Below, in pieces: positions 34,368-46,765 of a DNA stretch of 64,000 nucleotides. A program made the position numbers and the translations under genes. Positions within the stretch are counted from its first letter, which is position 1; each line of letters opens with the position of its first letter. Source of the DNA: Zanthoxylum bungeanum (taxonomy: Eukaryota > Streptophyta > Magnoliopsida > Sapindales > Rutaceae); assembly GCA_019454045.1 (NCBI GenBank), contig SKCR01007778.1, positions 186,001 to 250,000 on the forward strand, in the 5' to 3' direction. The notes below the pieces were generated by a model that saw only the letters and a program-made list of their open reading frames with translations, searched no databases and was not told where the DNA came from.

Positions 34368-34600
34368 TTGACATGATCCAGGCCATAGGTGGAGCATCAA
34401 ATGACATGGCCAGCAAAACAATAGACCCATTACAAGTACCAGAAGGGCTAATTACAAGACAGAAGACCAAAAGACTCAAAGAAGTAATGGAAGAATTAGT
34501 TCAGAGTTTTATGGTCGATTGCAACAAACAAATAGAGACGCATGTGGGCTTCAATGGAGAGGGCCCAAAGCTACTTCACTTGGCCCTAATCAGTTCTGAA
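34368..34600 (+). pseudogene. Chromovirus pol C-terminal tail
   Basis: Encodes DMIQAIGGASNDMASKTIDP and ETHVGFNGEGPK, nearly the same tail as at 10,376-10,600 and 37,319-37,525. It ends at the LTR start. The rest of this pol is missing. Confidence 0.8.
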
Positions 34601-35044
34601 TGAAGCTTCACATGCCTTTGAAGACTTGAAGACTTTGTTATTTTTGTAATTTCGCCTTTAGGGACATTGTTGACTTTATTCCTTTAGGGTTTCTCTTTGT
34701 AACACTATTTAAACTTTATTTCTTCTTCATTTTGCATCATTGACGAAATTGAGTGAACATTGAAGCTTTTATGCTTTTGGCTATGGCCGAATTCTTGTGA
34801 GGGAGGGATTCCCCTTTTTAAGTTTAAAATCGACTTATCTAAGTTTAGCAAGCTTAGTGGCGTCTCTATTGCTAGCAAAACACACTGATTTCATGTTTCG
34901 AGTTATTATGGGCAATGTTTCGTGGTGGTTTAGGGCTGATCTTGGATGGATTTTATTTTTACAAAATCATTGATTAAGGTTTGTGGGGCTTAGAGAAAAA
35001 TACTTGGGGTTTGCTAGATTCGCATACTAGTGAGTTTCCTGTCA
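34601..35044 (+). mobile_element. Chromovirus LTR (444 bp)
   Basis: TGAAGCTTCACATGCC to GAGTTTCCTGTCA, same family as 10,608-11,049. It is preceded by a pol tail, as a 3' LTR would be, and followed by a primer site and gag, as a 5' LTR would be. That arrangement fits a tandem derivative sharing one LTR, or a chance junction. Confidence 0.82.
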
Positions 35045-35046
35045 TT

Positions 35047-35060
35047 TGGTATCAGAGCTC
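35047..35060 (+). promoter_or_regulatory. Primer-binding site (initiator Met tRNA type)
   Basis: TGGTATCAGAGCTC starts two bases after the LTR end, the standard primer site of chromovirus-type gypsy elements. Confidence 0.88.
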
Positions 35061-36159
35061 AGGGTTCCAAGGTCTGATTTCCTATCTAAATTCGTTGTTG
35101 ATTTTGTTTTAACTTTCGTTCTTTGTTGTTTTCATTTCAGTTATTGTTGGATCTTGATTCTGTTTTCGTTTTATTATTTCTAGTTTAATACATTGTTCTG
35201 AAATTCTTCTGTCAAAATCTGGGTTTTATTGTGTTCTTCATATTAGTTCGTCATATTTATTTATTTATGGATCTAGATTTTATTGTGTTCTTCATAACAG
35301 TTCATCATATTTGTTTATTTCTAGATCTGGGTTTTTATTATATTCTATAGTTCGTCATTTACATTCTATTTTTTAGCATATGTTGAAGAATTAAGCATGT
35401 TCATAAATGGTTGTGTGAACTATTCCTGAAAACCTAATGAATCATTTAAAAAAAATAGAAAAAAAGAAAAAGAAAAAGAAAAGAACATCAGTGAGTTGAA
35501 TATCATCACCAAACTTCTTAAAGAATTAGACTTTGAATCCCATTTCATATCGAAAATGAACATCAGTGAGTTGATACTTAGCCTTTTTTTGAGACTTGGG
35601 TGGCAGTGATCACTTGAGAAAAAAAAAGTAAAAAAATCGAAAAATTTGGTTAAATTTAGTTTGTTCCATATTATCATTTAGGTGTCCGTCGAGGGTATTC
35701 CATCAAATTTTCTATAGAGGCACCGAATTTTCTCCCGAAATTACATACGGTCGTGAATTTGCATGCTTATTTGTTTCTCATCATGCTAATTGTTTATTTC
35801 CTTATTCCAAATACTTTAGCTTAAGTATTATTGATTGAGTCTTCAACATTGCTATTCTTATTTGTATTTTCCCATCTGCTTATATATATATATATATATA
35901 ATTAGGTCTTTGTGTTTCATGCTGGCTTGAGGACTATACTTGGTTTTGTATTCTTGGATTGAGTGTGATTCGCATTTGAATTGTGGAAGAACTCAAGAGT
36001 GGTAAAAGGTAGTGATTGTGAGCACAGTATCGGGTAAAAGCCAATAGAGTGTAAAATCGAATAGAGTGATATCATTTGAGTGTAAACACGTGAGATTGTG
36101 AGGATTTACATATTTACTTTACTTTCTTGTTATTTCTAATCTGTTTGTTTAGTGTTGAG
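35061..36159 (+). other. Untranslated leader of chromovirus element
   Basis: About 1.1 kb of AT-rich leader between primer site and gag, with an A-rich run (35,446-35,485) and a (TA)n tract at about 35,880-35,900. Small ORFs show no known domain. Confidence 0.65.
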
Positions 36160-37318
36160 ATGACAGGTCTAACTATTGATGAAAAGCTTAAGGCTTTGGA
36201 TAGAAAATTTACTGATATGATGGAGAACATGAATACTACTTTGGAGAGATTGTCCAAGATTATAGAGAGTATTCAAACTGGTAGTGGTCCCAGAGCACCA
36301 CCACCCCAGCATATACCACCACCTCATAATGTGCCACCTCGATGTGTACCACCACAGTATGTACCACATGATGCAGAGGAAGCTAAAAATGAGTTTGATG
36401 ATTCTGATGATTTCAGCATGGGCATGATAGAAGGCCTAATATTAGGTTTAATAGGAGAATGATAGGAGGGAAAGACGATTTGATGGTAGAGGTGCATTTG
36501 ATGATAGAAGAGGGGATTATGATCGGAGGGGATATGATAGACGAGGAGATGTAGATGCTGATCTAGGTAGCATCAAGATCAAGATACTAATCTTTCAGGG
36601 TACGAATGATCCCGATGCTTACTTAGAATGGGAAAGGAAAATTGAGCTGATTTTCAACTGTCATCACTAATCAAACGAGAAGAAGATCAATCTGGTAGCA
36701 ATTGAGTTTACTAATTATGCTATGATTTGGTGGGATCAGATTGTTTCTACTCGGAAGAGAAATTATGAGAGGCCGGTTCAGACATGAGAGAAACTTATGG
36801 GTCTCATGAGAAAGAGATTTATACCCGGCCATTACTATAGGGAGTTGTATAAGAAATTACAACATCTATATCAGGGGACCAAGAGCGTTGAGGACTATTT
36901 CACAGAGATGGAAGTTTCCACGATTATGGCAAGTGTAGTTGAGGATGCAGAGGCTACTATGGCACAGTTTCTAGGGGTCTTAAATAGAGAGATAACCAAC
37001 TTGGTGGAGTTACATCATTATGTTGATTTGGAGGATATGCTTCACATGGCTATCAAGATAGAAAGGCAACTCAAGAAAAAGTCCACATCCAGATTTGGTA
37101 CTCAGGCCACATCTGCATAGAAAGGGAAGTGGGTTCCGAATGAGAAGCGGGATGGAGGCTTTGACAAGCCTAGAGGCGAGTTTAGTGGAGGCTTTAATAA
37201 GCCTACGCCCGAACTTAATGCCAAGGGTAAAGAGGTTGCAAAACCGAGTAAAACTAGACCAAAATCTGAGGGTACAACTACTAAAACTAATGATGTTAAG
37301 TGTTTCAAATGTTTGGGA
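36160..37318 (+). pseudogene. Chromovirus gag, frameshifted, cut at the zinc knuckle
   Basis: The Met at 36,160 (MTGLTIDEKLKALDRKFTDM) fits better than the upstream Met at 36,127. A proline-rich stretch (PPPQHIPPPHNVPP) follows, then a frameshift near 36,440 into an Arg/Asp/Gly-rich segment (FDDRRGDYDRRGYDRRG). The capsid core reads IFQGTNDPDAYLEWERKIEL and WEKLMGLMRKRF-like, with stops at about 36,669 and 36,786, then the frame 36,797-37,120 (LYQGTKSVEDYFTEME). It ends at the first half of the zinc knuckle, KCFKCLG, where the sequence jumps to a pol tail. Confidence 0.85.
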
Positions 37319-37525
37319 GGGGATGACATGATCCAGGCCACACGTGGAGCATCAAAGGACATGGCCAGCAAAACAATAGACCCATTACAAGTACCACAAG
37401 GGTCAATTACAAGACAGAATACCAAAAGACTCAGAGAAGCAATGGCGAGATTAGTTCAGAGTTTTATGGTCGATTGCAACAAACAAATAGAGACGCATGT
37501 GGGCTTCAATGGAGAGGGCCCAAAT
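37319..37525 (+). pseudogene. Second chromovirus pol tail fused behind gag
   Basis: GDDMIQATRGASKDMASKTI to HVGFNGEGP, in frame for 37,313-37,530. It follows the gag zinc knuckle directly, so protease to integrase were deleted, and at about 37,526 it is joined to Athila-type pol. Confidence 0.8.
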
Positions 37526-40500
37526 GCCCAACTATGTCAAATTCATGAAAGATATTCTTTCACGAAAACGAAGATTGGGAGATTACGAGACAGTAGTATT
37601 GACATAAGAATGTAGCGCCATCATTCAGAGGAAGCTTCTCCCAAAGTTGAAAGATCCTGTCAGTTTCACCATCCTTTGCACCATATGAGAACATTACTTC
37701 GGTAAGGCTTTATGTGATTTAGGTGTTCGCATTAACTTAATGTCTTTGTCTATTTATATGAAACTACAGATTGGAGAAGCAATACGTACCTTAGTTACTC
37801 TGCAGCTTGCTGACAGATCGCTCATATTTCCGAGAGGTGTAGTGGAAGATGTATTGGTTAAAGTCGACAAATTTATTTTCCCTGCAGATTTCATTATCCT
37901 TGACATGGAAGAAGACAAAGATGTACCTATCATCATCGGGAGACCATTCTTGGCTACAGGTCGAACTGTTATTGATGTACAAAAAGGAGAACTAATCATG
38001 AAAGTACAGGATCAAGAAGTTACATTCAATGTTTTCAAAACCATGAAATTCCCGAATGATGAAAAGGAGGAGGAATGTTTCAAAATTGATGTTTTAGATA
38101 GTATCATCCAGATACTGATGCAATGTAACTTTCCATTGACAAACTTGAAGCTTGCATCACCAACATGACTGACAGCGAGCTAGATGATGAAATTCTGGAT
38201 TTTATCAACAATCTTGATAGACTATTTCACTTCAAATCGACACCACATGTGGAAAGTTTGGAACTATCGAAAAATGAGCTAATCAAGCCCTCGATTGAAG
38301 AACCATTGTAGCTGGAATTAAAGCCACTTCCTAGCCATCTCACATGTGATTATTTCTTCGTGGCTAATATTGGAGCAAGAAGATAAGTTGATGAAAGTGT
38401 TACGAGAACACAAGAAAGCCATTGGTTGGACTATAGCAGACATTCGAGGCATTAGTACATCATTTTGCATGCACAAAATTCTGATGAACGACGAGTACAA
38501 AGGCACAGTGGAGCATCAACGAAGATTAAATCCAATCATGAAGGGGATTGTAAAGAAAGTAATTATCAAATGGTTGGATGCCCGGATCATTTACCTCATC
38601 TCTGACAGCACTTGGGTGAGTCCTATGCAATTACCAAAGAAATGAGGAATGGCTATAGTCACAAATGAAAAGAACTAGCTGATTCCAACAAGAACGGTGA
38701 CTGGATGGAGAGTATGCATGGACTACAGGAAGTTGAACAAAGTAACAATGAATGATCATTTCCTCTTACCATTCATTGATCAAATGCTAGACAGACTGGC
38801 GAGACATGAATTCTATTATTTTCTGAATGGATACTCAGGGTACAATTAGATTGTCATCGCTCAGAAGATCAAAAGAAAACGACATATACATGCCCGTATG
38901 GTACTTTTGCTTCCTACATGATGCCATTTGGACTATGTTATGCTCCTGCCATATTTAAGCGTTGCATGATGGTCATTTTTTCAAACATGCTGGAACAAAG
39001 TATGGAGGTTTTCATGGATGATTTTTCTGTGTTTGGAGACTCTTTTGACCATTGCTTGCAAAATCTAGAAAAAGTGTTACAAAGATTAAAAAAATACCAA
39101 CATGGTACTCAATTGGGAGAAATTCCACTTCATGGTGCAAAAAGACATTATCCTGGGATATCGGATCTCACAAAAGGGAATCGAGGTAGACAGAATAAAG
39201 ATCGAGACAATTGAAAAACTACCTCCACCATCATTTGTCAAATAGATTCGCAGTTTTCTCGGAAATACAGGATTTTATAGGAGATTTATTAAAGACTTCT
39301 CCAAGATTGTTAAACCTCTATGCAATCTGTTGAAGAAAGATGTGTCTTTCAACTTCACCAAAGAATGCCACAAAGATTTTGAGATCTTAAAACAGAAGCT
39401 GGTCTCTACCCCCATGTAGCACCAGACTAGACCCTTCCATTTGAATTGATGTGCGATGCTAGTGATTTTATTGTAGGAGCAGTTTTGGGATAACCCAAAA
39501 CAAAAATTTTCTACACCATTTACTACTCCAGCATAACTCTGAATGAAGCATAACTCAACTACACCCAACTAAAAAGGAGTTGCTTGCAGTTGTGTTTTCT
39601 TTTGATAAATTCTGCTCCTATCTACTAGGTCTCAAAGTGGTGGTCTACACAGATCGTTCAACAATCAAATATCTGATTGCGAAGAAAGATGCCAAACCTA
39701 GATTGATCTGTTGGGTGCTTTTACTGTAAGAATTTGACGTTGAGATCCGAGATAGGAAAGGGACAGAAAATCAAGTGGCAGATCACTTATTGAGGCTCGA
39801 GAATGGAGAAACAACTGGCAATGAAATGACAATCAAAGAAACTTTTCCAGATGAGCAGTTGTTCACCATTAAACAATATGATGCCCTTTGGTATGCTGAC
39901 TATGTAAACTACATAGTATCGTGAAAATGGGCGTTGGAATGGACACATCAGCAACGAAATTAATTCTTCAAAAAAGTAAAGCACTATATCTGGGATGAGC
40001 CGTACCTATTCAAACGATGTGTTGATCAATTACTGAGACGTGTTCCACAAGAGAAGGTCAATAGTGTCCTGCAGCATTGTCATTCATCAACATACGGTGG
40101 ACACTTCAAATGAGATAAAATTGCAGCCAAAGCCCTGTAATCAGGTTTGTTCTAGCCCACTTTGTTTAAAGATGCTTACTGATTTTCTCTTCAATGTGAC
40201 ATGTGCCAGAGAACGGGAAATATTTTAAGGAGAAATTAAAGACCTCTATAAAATATTTTAGAAGTGGAGATATTTGATGTATGTGGGATTGACTTTATGA
40301 GACCCTTTGTTCCATCATTCAGAAACCTGTACATACTAGTTGCAGTAGACTACGTTTCCAAATGGGTTGAAATAATAACACTGTCATCAAATGATTCAAA
40401 AGTGATGACAAAATTCCTTAAAAAGAATATTTTCACTCGCTTCGGAATACCTCGGGCAATTATCAGTGATGGTGGCACACACTTCGGCAACAGAAACTTC

Positions 40501-40809
40501 AATGCACTCATATCCAAATACAGAGTTACTAATAAAGTTGCCAATGTTTAGCATCCGCAATCAAATGGACAAGTTGGAGTTTCAAACAGATAGATCAAAA
40601 GAATCTTGGACAGAACAGTTTGATCAATAAGGATGGACTGATCTACAAAACTAGATTACGTACTATGGGCCTACCGAACAGCTTACAAGACACCTATTGG
40701 TATGTCCCCATATTGAATATTGAGAAAGCATGCCATATGCCAGTGGACCTTGAACATAAAGCGTACTGGGCACTGAAGAAGTTAAATCTTGATCTACTAG
40801 CAGCAAGAG
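37526..40809 (+). pseudogene. Athila-like gypsy gag-pol remnant: protease, RT, RNase H, integrase (first part)
   Basis: Order of blocks: gag tail to about 37,700; protease-like region (CDLG, then LQLADRSLIFPRGVVEDVLV and IIIGRPFLATGRTVIDVQKG at 37,740-38,168); RT (38,346-38,645, then VCMDYRKLNKVTMNDHF near 38,715, MMPFGLCYAPAIFKRCMM at 38,918, active site MEVFMDDFSVFG); RNase H with [20 protein letters not shown] and GTENQVADHLLRLENGE near 39,640-39,810; integrase zinc region near 40,080-40,220; integrase core 40,264-40,551 ([28 protein letters not shown], then HPQSNGQV). Many stops and frameshifts. It is interrupted at 40,809 by a minus-strand LTR and resumes at 46,402. Confidence 0.88.
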
Positions 40810-42714
40810 TGAAACATCCCGCCTTAGCAGCAATGTTACCGGCAGGAGACAGGCTAAACCCATCTCCATAAGCCTCTGATTCTAGAAAAATTTCGGCATG
40901 ATGTATTTGTAACATCATGCAACCTGGCCTATAGCCAGCATCCAAGTACAACATAAACATAAAGTTTCGGCCTCAGGCCAACATCTCAACATCAATGCAA
41001 TCTAAGGACCCCAACAAATATGCGATGTAGATATAAAGACATAATACAACCAGGGCTCCGTGCCCGAAAGTACTTATATACAAAAAAAATTTTACAACAT
41101 AAGCATATTTTCTCAGCACGTTTCAGCAATACTCAAATACACAATACTCGACTTCCCCAAGACTTGGTGACTCGTTGACTGCAACACTACTATCCGACTG
41201 CTCCGCAACTCTGAAATCCACGGTCGACCGTTTAGGTCGCCAACGTGCAAAACTCAAACACTGTAGTATAGTGAGTCATAAGACTCAGTAAGTAACTATG
41301 CTCCTACCCTGAGCAACATACACATGTAAGGTTTAAATTCCAGTTTACATATCATTCCTGGGAGTTCTAAGTGATTCACACATTCTCTATATTACCAACT
41401 GTTCATACTATTTGTTTCGTAGCCCAATTGGCAAATATTTCACTTCTTATAATCCTTTAATGTGAGCATCCATACACTCATCCCTTTCTGTTTTCTTGTA
41501 ACATGCTTCTAGCTTATTCATTTGCAAATATTGTAATCATAAGTATAACGTCCCTGAACTTTTCACAATATCCAAATCTTGCAATCATATATCATTCTTA
41601 TATAATCCATACCATCATATGTACGACATATATCATCTATTCATTAATAATATATTGGTCATTAAAACCCTATACACAAGCATAATAACATCTTTCCATT
41701 TTTTTTTAACTTTTTATCTTTCTTTTTACTCTACTACCTCAAGCTTAGGTAACTAATCTAAGTTACTTTCTTACCATTCTATTTAACATATCAACAATTC
41801 ATCATTCATTAAATGTTTACTATACTTATAATATACGCAACTAAGTATTTGGTCTGAGCTAACTATCTAAATCTTGTCCATTTACAAACATATTACTTGT
41901 TACTAATCTTTTTTGTTTGCTCACCCATATCTCAAGTTCTTTTTACTAGTTATATTTTCATATATCCATAATATACATGTCAAGTCTCAATATCATTAAC
42001 AGCCTCATCAAAAACCCTTCACGCTTTTGTTGCGCTACTCAGATATCTTTCAAATTTCCCATTCATTCTTTGCCAGTTTGGTTTAGACACTTAATATAGT
42101 TATCTTTCTCTTATTTCATTGAAATATCATCAATTCGGTAATATAAAACATTATTTCTATTTTCATACTATTAGCAATCACGTACTCATATATATACATA
42201 GTAATGTTATCATACATCAATGTTTTCTAAAATACTCATTATATGTAGACATATGATTCATATAAACGTCTGTTATATACTTACATGAATATGATCACGC
42301 TATCATGCTTTAACATCAACTATGTGCATCTCGGATGAATTACCAGAATACATGATTTATTTGCATGATTTGTAAACCATACTCTACTTTAACATGTTAT
42401 GCTTTTAGAAAATATTTTTTTATGAGAAACCGCTTTTCTGAAAATTCTTTCTGAAACTCAGTTTGAAAACCTCTTAATAAAACTTATCTTTCTAAAATCA
42501 TGCTTTGAATCTCTGATTTCTGGAAACTATTTCTAAAATCTTGTTTCTGAAAGATGTTTACTAGGAATCTGAAAACCGAAAACTCTTTATGAAAATCTTT
42601 CTTTTTCTTGTACTTCTTTCTAAAACCGTCTTTCTAAGTTCTTTTCTAAATCTCTTTTCTGAAAACTGAAAACTGAAATCTGAAATTCTTTTTCTGAAAC
42701 CCAAATCTCCGCCC

Positions 42715-42790
42715 GTAGGCGCATCTCCGCCTGAAGGCGCATCTCCGCCCGAAGGCGCATATCCGCCCGTAGGCGCATCTCCGCCCAGGA
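42715..42790 (-). repeat. 18-bp minisatellite GGCGCATCTCCGCCCGTA
   Basis: About four units (GGCGCATCTCCGCCTGAA, GGCGCATCTCCGCCCGAA, GGCGCATATCCGCCCGTA, GGCGCATCTCCGCCC) in the same LTR position where other copies carry GTCCTGG or GTTACGTATC minisatellites. Confidence 0.85.
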
Positions 42791-43093
42791 ATGTACCATC
42801 TGAGCGTTGAGGATCTAGGAGCGTCCCCCTAGTCCTCCACATGTACACATGTGTGAAATCTGTCAATTCCAATTAGTGTACAACTGGGATGGGTCAAATC
42901 CCAAATCCCGAATCCATATGAAATCCGTCAATTCCAATTAACTCTGGGATTAACTGAATCCCAATAAATATCAAAATGAAAATTATTATAAAAGTTTCTG
43001 AAAAACTGCTGAGAACTTTTGAAAACTCTGGAAATCCCTTTTTACTTTTGAAAACATTATTTTTATGTTTATACAATTATATATATATATATA

Positions 43094-43406
43094 CTAGTTT
43101 TTGTCCGTGCCTACGGCACGGTGTTACAAAATTAAATGATTTTATTTTCAATTAAATGATGCCGTGCCTAAAGCACGGTGTTACAGTATTTGGCCCGTGC
43201 CTACGGCACGGTGTTACAGTATTAAATTTTTATTTTAACTTCTATTTTTTAATTTGAAAATTTTTGACCCTTTCCTCATCAATCACTCATTCACTCTCTT
43301 TCCTCCAATTACCAATGAAATGATCTGGGCCGTCAATTAAGCCACATAAAGACAGCCGTTGGATACACTCTCTTTCCTCCAACACTATTCTCCTTTATTA
43401 AATAGA
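43094..43406 (-). mobile_element. Non-autonomous Helitron, copy 1
   Basis: On the minus strand it starts TCTATTTAATAAAGGAGAA and ends with the hairpin CCGTGCCGTAGGCACGGAC followed by AAAAACTAG and a host T. A TC start, a 3' hairpin, a CTAG end and lack of target duplication fit Helitrons. The hairpin-bearing unit occurs three times at the 3' side. The body (GAAAGAGAGTGAATGA..., AGCCACATAAAG) is shared with copy 2. The insertion is in an AT microsatellite of the LTR. Confidence 0.72.
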
Positions 43407-44061
43407 TAGATAGATAGATATATTATATATATATATATATATATATGCATTCACAAAATAATGCTCACATACACGTGTATGCTTTCTATGCATGCTCTGA
43501 TGCAACTTTTCATATTCTCATATTTTCTCATTATGTTCATGCCCATACTCATGTATGCATGCTCATGCATATTCATGCCCATGTACTACATTCTCAATTT
43601 ACATTTGCTAATTCGTGTTCAAACATACATATTTCTTATAATCATAAACTTTCATATCCAATTCATTCACGCATACAAACTCATGCTCAAACATACACAT
43701 TCACTTAACTTTCTTTACATATTTTCAAATGCACATTTATAAATATGTCACATACTTTTTTTATTCATAACCGGTATTCAACAACATCAAGTCATTTCAG
43801 TCTACTTTCATAACTCATGCAATATAATATTTATTCATATATTAACATACATACTAGTTTAGCCAATTTCCTCAAAATATCAAATATACATGATCACGCC
43901 AAAATCACATATTTGATACACACATATTATTATTCAATCATACTTGAAAATATTGTCATTTATCACCAATCTCATTCCCTGGGGTGTAGTGTCTACAACC
44001 CCACATTCCCAGTTAAAGTTACTATTCACAGTAAACATATGTGTGTGTGTGTGTATATATA

Positions 44062-44610
44062 TACTAGTTTTTGCCCGTGCCTACGGCACGGTGTTACAGA
44101 ATTAAATGATTTTATTTTTTAATTAAATGATGCCCGTGCCTACGGCACGACACGGTGTTACAGAATTAAATGATTTTTTTTTTAATTAAATGATGCTCGT
44201 GCCTACGGCACGGTGCACGGTGTTACAGTATTTGGCCCGTGCCTACGGTAGGGTGTTACAGAATTAAATGATTTTATTTTTATTAAATTATGCCCGTGCC
44301 TACGGCACGGCACGGTGGTAGAATTAAATGATTTTATTTTTTAATTAAATGATGCCCGTGATGATGCCCGTGCCTACGGCACGGTGTTCCAGTATTTGGC
44401 CCGTGCCTACGGCACGGTGTTACATAATTAAATGATTTTATTTTAACTTTCTATTTTTTTAATTTGAAAATTTTGACCCTTTCCATCAATCAATTCACTC
44501 TCTTTCCTCCAATTACCAATGAAATGATCTAAGCCGTTAATTAAGCCACATAAAGAGAGCCGTTGGATGCACTATATTTCCTCCAACACCATTCTCCTTT
44601 ATTATATAGA
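44062..44610 (-). mobile_element. Non-autonomous Helitron, copy 2, with hairpin array
   Basis: Same ends and body as copy 1 (minus-strand start TCTATATAATAAAGGAGAA, end AAAAACTAG). The 3' side carries about seven imperfect tandem units of roughly 50-60 bp, each with the palindrome CCGTGCCTACGGCACGG plus GTGTTACAG and AATTAAATGATTTTATT. It inserted at a TG/TA microsatellite. Confidence 0.75.
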
Positions 44611-46401
44611 TATATATCCAAATTATCAACTTTTCATCCACATCATTAAACAATCCATCACTATCATGTATAAACTTATATAAAATCTCATGTATAACAT
44701 GTATACACTTCAATACAAAGAATTCCCAAATTCTAGGCTTTCTAACCAAATTACATATTTGCATAGTTTTACCACTAGTTTTCGATTTCTTGCTCTATGT
44801 CATTACTAAGACATCCTAACATGCTTCTATTCCATTATTAAGTTCAATTCCAGGTTTTACCTAAACCCTAGAAATCAAATCAAACAAACTCAAGATGATC
44901 ACCACATAGAATACTTACCTGGATTCACAGACACTCCTAGTCCAGTTCATATCTGTCAAAATAAATCATAAAACACGATCAAAACCGCTATTTGCGGAAC
45001 TTAGACATTTCTATAATAAACTTCGGACGTTCTCAGAATGATCAAATCAAATATGATACTATCGTTTAAACTCCTTTATTCTAATACATATCTTTCTATA
45101 CTATTCCAACTAGCTAGATAGCTTAGATTCTCGTTTTACGCGTTTGCGATAAATCTTACGGAAAAATTTTCGTAAACGCTAAGGAAGGGTCTTGAACCCT
45201 CCGAACTTATCCGTAACTATTTAATTATCTTCGTACTATCATAATTAGGTCATATTCATGATCACGATCGTTAGACCATAGTCGCGCGAGAAATTCCGTT
45301 TTATCAGAAACTCGCTAATTCTACCGGATCGATCTAATCTATTCCGTTTCTGCCCGGATTCTACCATATTCATCGTTTTAACATATTATAACACATCCAA
45401 TTCATTTCATGTTAATTCGCTACACTACGGAACTACTAGAAGCATCCGAAAATAAATCGATACACTTTAAAATAACAAATTTTAAACGGAGAGTCGTACC
45501 GAAATTCTGAGGCCATATTCGGACTCCCAACGGCCATACGAACGCGCTGGTGTCGTCGGAATTCTGATCGGAGTTACTGTTCATCATGGGTCACTATTCA
45601 TCCGAATCTTCTTTTCTTGTTTTGCGTGCCACCGAGCACGGATCGGGAAAATCGTCACCACCATCTCGTAGTACTCGTCGAGGGCTTCGATTTGGTAGGT
45701 GGCTCGGGTCGTGAAACGAAGCGACGAGCCGGGATCGACAAACCCATCTCACGCTATTCTCCACACTGTTTTGCCGGATTCCGGCGTCCTTTAACCTGCC
45801 GCCGGCAGCTGGGGGTTGGGGATGGGCCGGCGATTCACTCTGTGGTGGTGCGCAGGCCTACGGTGGCCAGAGCGTGGCCGGCGCAAGGAAGAGGTGGTGG
45901 TTTCGATTTTTTTTGAAGATGGGGGGCATGTGAGGGATAGTTTTTGGTTTTGCCACTATTACAATATGTAGAAACTATGGGGTATATATAAGTGAATTTC
46001 TAAAAATTACAAGTTGACCCTGGAAAATTTCATTTAGGCCCATATCATGGAACTTTCTAGAATTTCATATTTTTGAAGCCTTTCTGACGTGATTTTCGAA
46101 AAGTGTTCAACACGAAGGTTGTTCGTCTCAGAAAAATGAGTCTGATGGTTCAAGAATCAACTCAATCGGAGTTCATTTGTAATTCCCATGTCCGAAACCG
46201 CTAACTTTACGCGTATATTAAAAATCACGTAACCTACTTTTGATCCCATGTGTTTTCCAACATGACAAATATTCATAATATATATATTCTAACCCATATT
46301 CCATCACTTAAACACTTATCTATTGATGTCCCTCTGTTCCGGGACCGCAAATTTGGTCCGTGAACTTTTCCAGAATTATGCCGAAAATTCGGGATGTTAC
46401 A

Positions 46402-46765
46402 AGGAGAGACACGGCTCCACCAACTCAATAAATTGGAGGAATTTCGCCTAAATGCATATGAAAATGCCAAACTGTACAAAGAAAAGACAAAGAAATGGCA
46501 TGATAAAAAAATAGTGCGCAGAGAACTAGATCCGGGGCAGCAGGTGTTGTTATACAATTCAAGGTTGAAACTTTTTCCTGGAAAGCTGAAATCAAGGTGG
46601 TCAGGTCCATTTGTGATTATTCTGGTGTTGCCCTTCGAAGTTATTGAGATATACAACCCTAAGTCCAACAACACATTTAAAATTAACGGCCAGCGTGTCA
46701 AGCATTACTGGGGAGAATCATTCGAGCGACAAAAAGAAAGTGTCACACTTTCATATCTAGCCTAA
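46402..46765 (+). pseudogene. Athila-like integrase C-terminus (continuation)
   Basis: The frame 46,394-46,765 carries the C-terminal region: LNKLEEFRLNAYENAKLYKE, then LDPGQQVLLYNSRLKLFPGK, LKSRWSGPFVII, and the end FKINGQRVKHYWGES. It completes the integrase interrupted at 40,809. After it comes GCGCTAGAATGGAGGCAAC, as expected after pol in Athila-type elements. Confidence 0.85.

Larger units (their letters stand above)
40810..46401 (-). mobile_element. Minus-strand solo LTR (TGTAACATCCC family) inside Athila integrase
   Basis: Plus-strand ends are TGAAACATCCCG and CGGGATGTTACA; flanks AAGAG (40,805-40,809) and AGGAG (46,402-46,406) are a 5-bp duplication with one mismatch. The left part is the reverse complement of the LTR end at 4,740-4,803 and 9,060-9,134 (TGCAACCTGGC, CAGGCTAAACCC). 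The right part corresponds to the LTR start, including the GC-rich block 45,600-45,920 that mirrors 5,880-6,200. No internal region or second LTR is present, so it is a solo LTR. It carries two Helitrons and an 18-bp minisatellite. The Athila frame continues across it. Confidence 0.82.

Noticed and set aside
42710..42790. Regular short repeats as a possible CRISPR array
   Set aside because: 18-bp units are head-to-tail without unique spacers, in a plant LTR; it is a minisatellite.
43081..44230. GCCCGTGCCTACGGCACGG palindromes as transcription terminators
   Set aside because: Position, CTAG ends and shared body in two copies fit Helitron 3' hairpins; the context is not bacterial.
45617..45916. 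GC-rich 99-residue frame and its counterpart at 5,981-6,187
   Set aside because: Both lie in the same part of the long LTR in opposite orientation and in different frames; the conserved unit is DNA, not protein.
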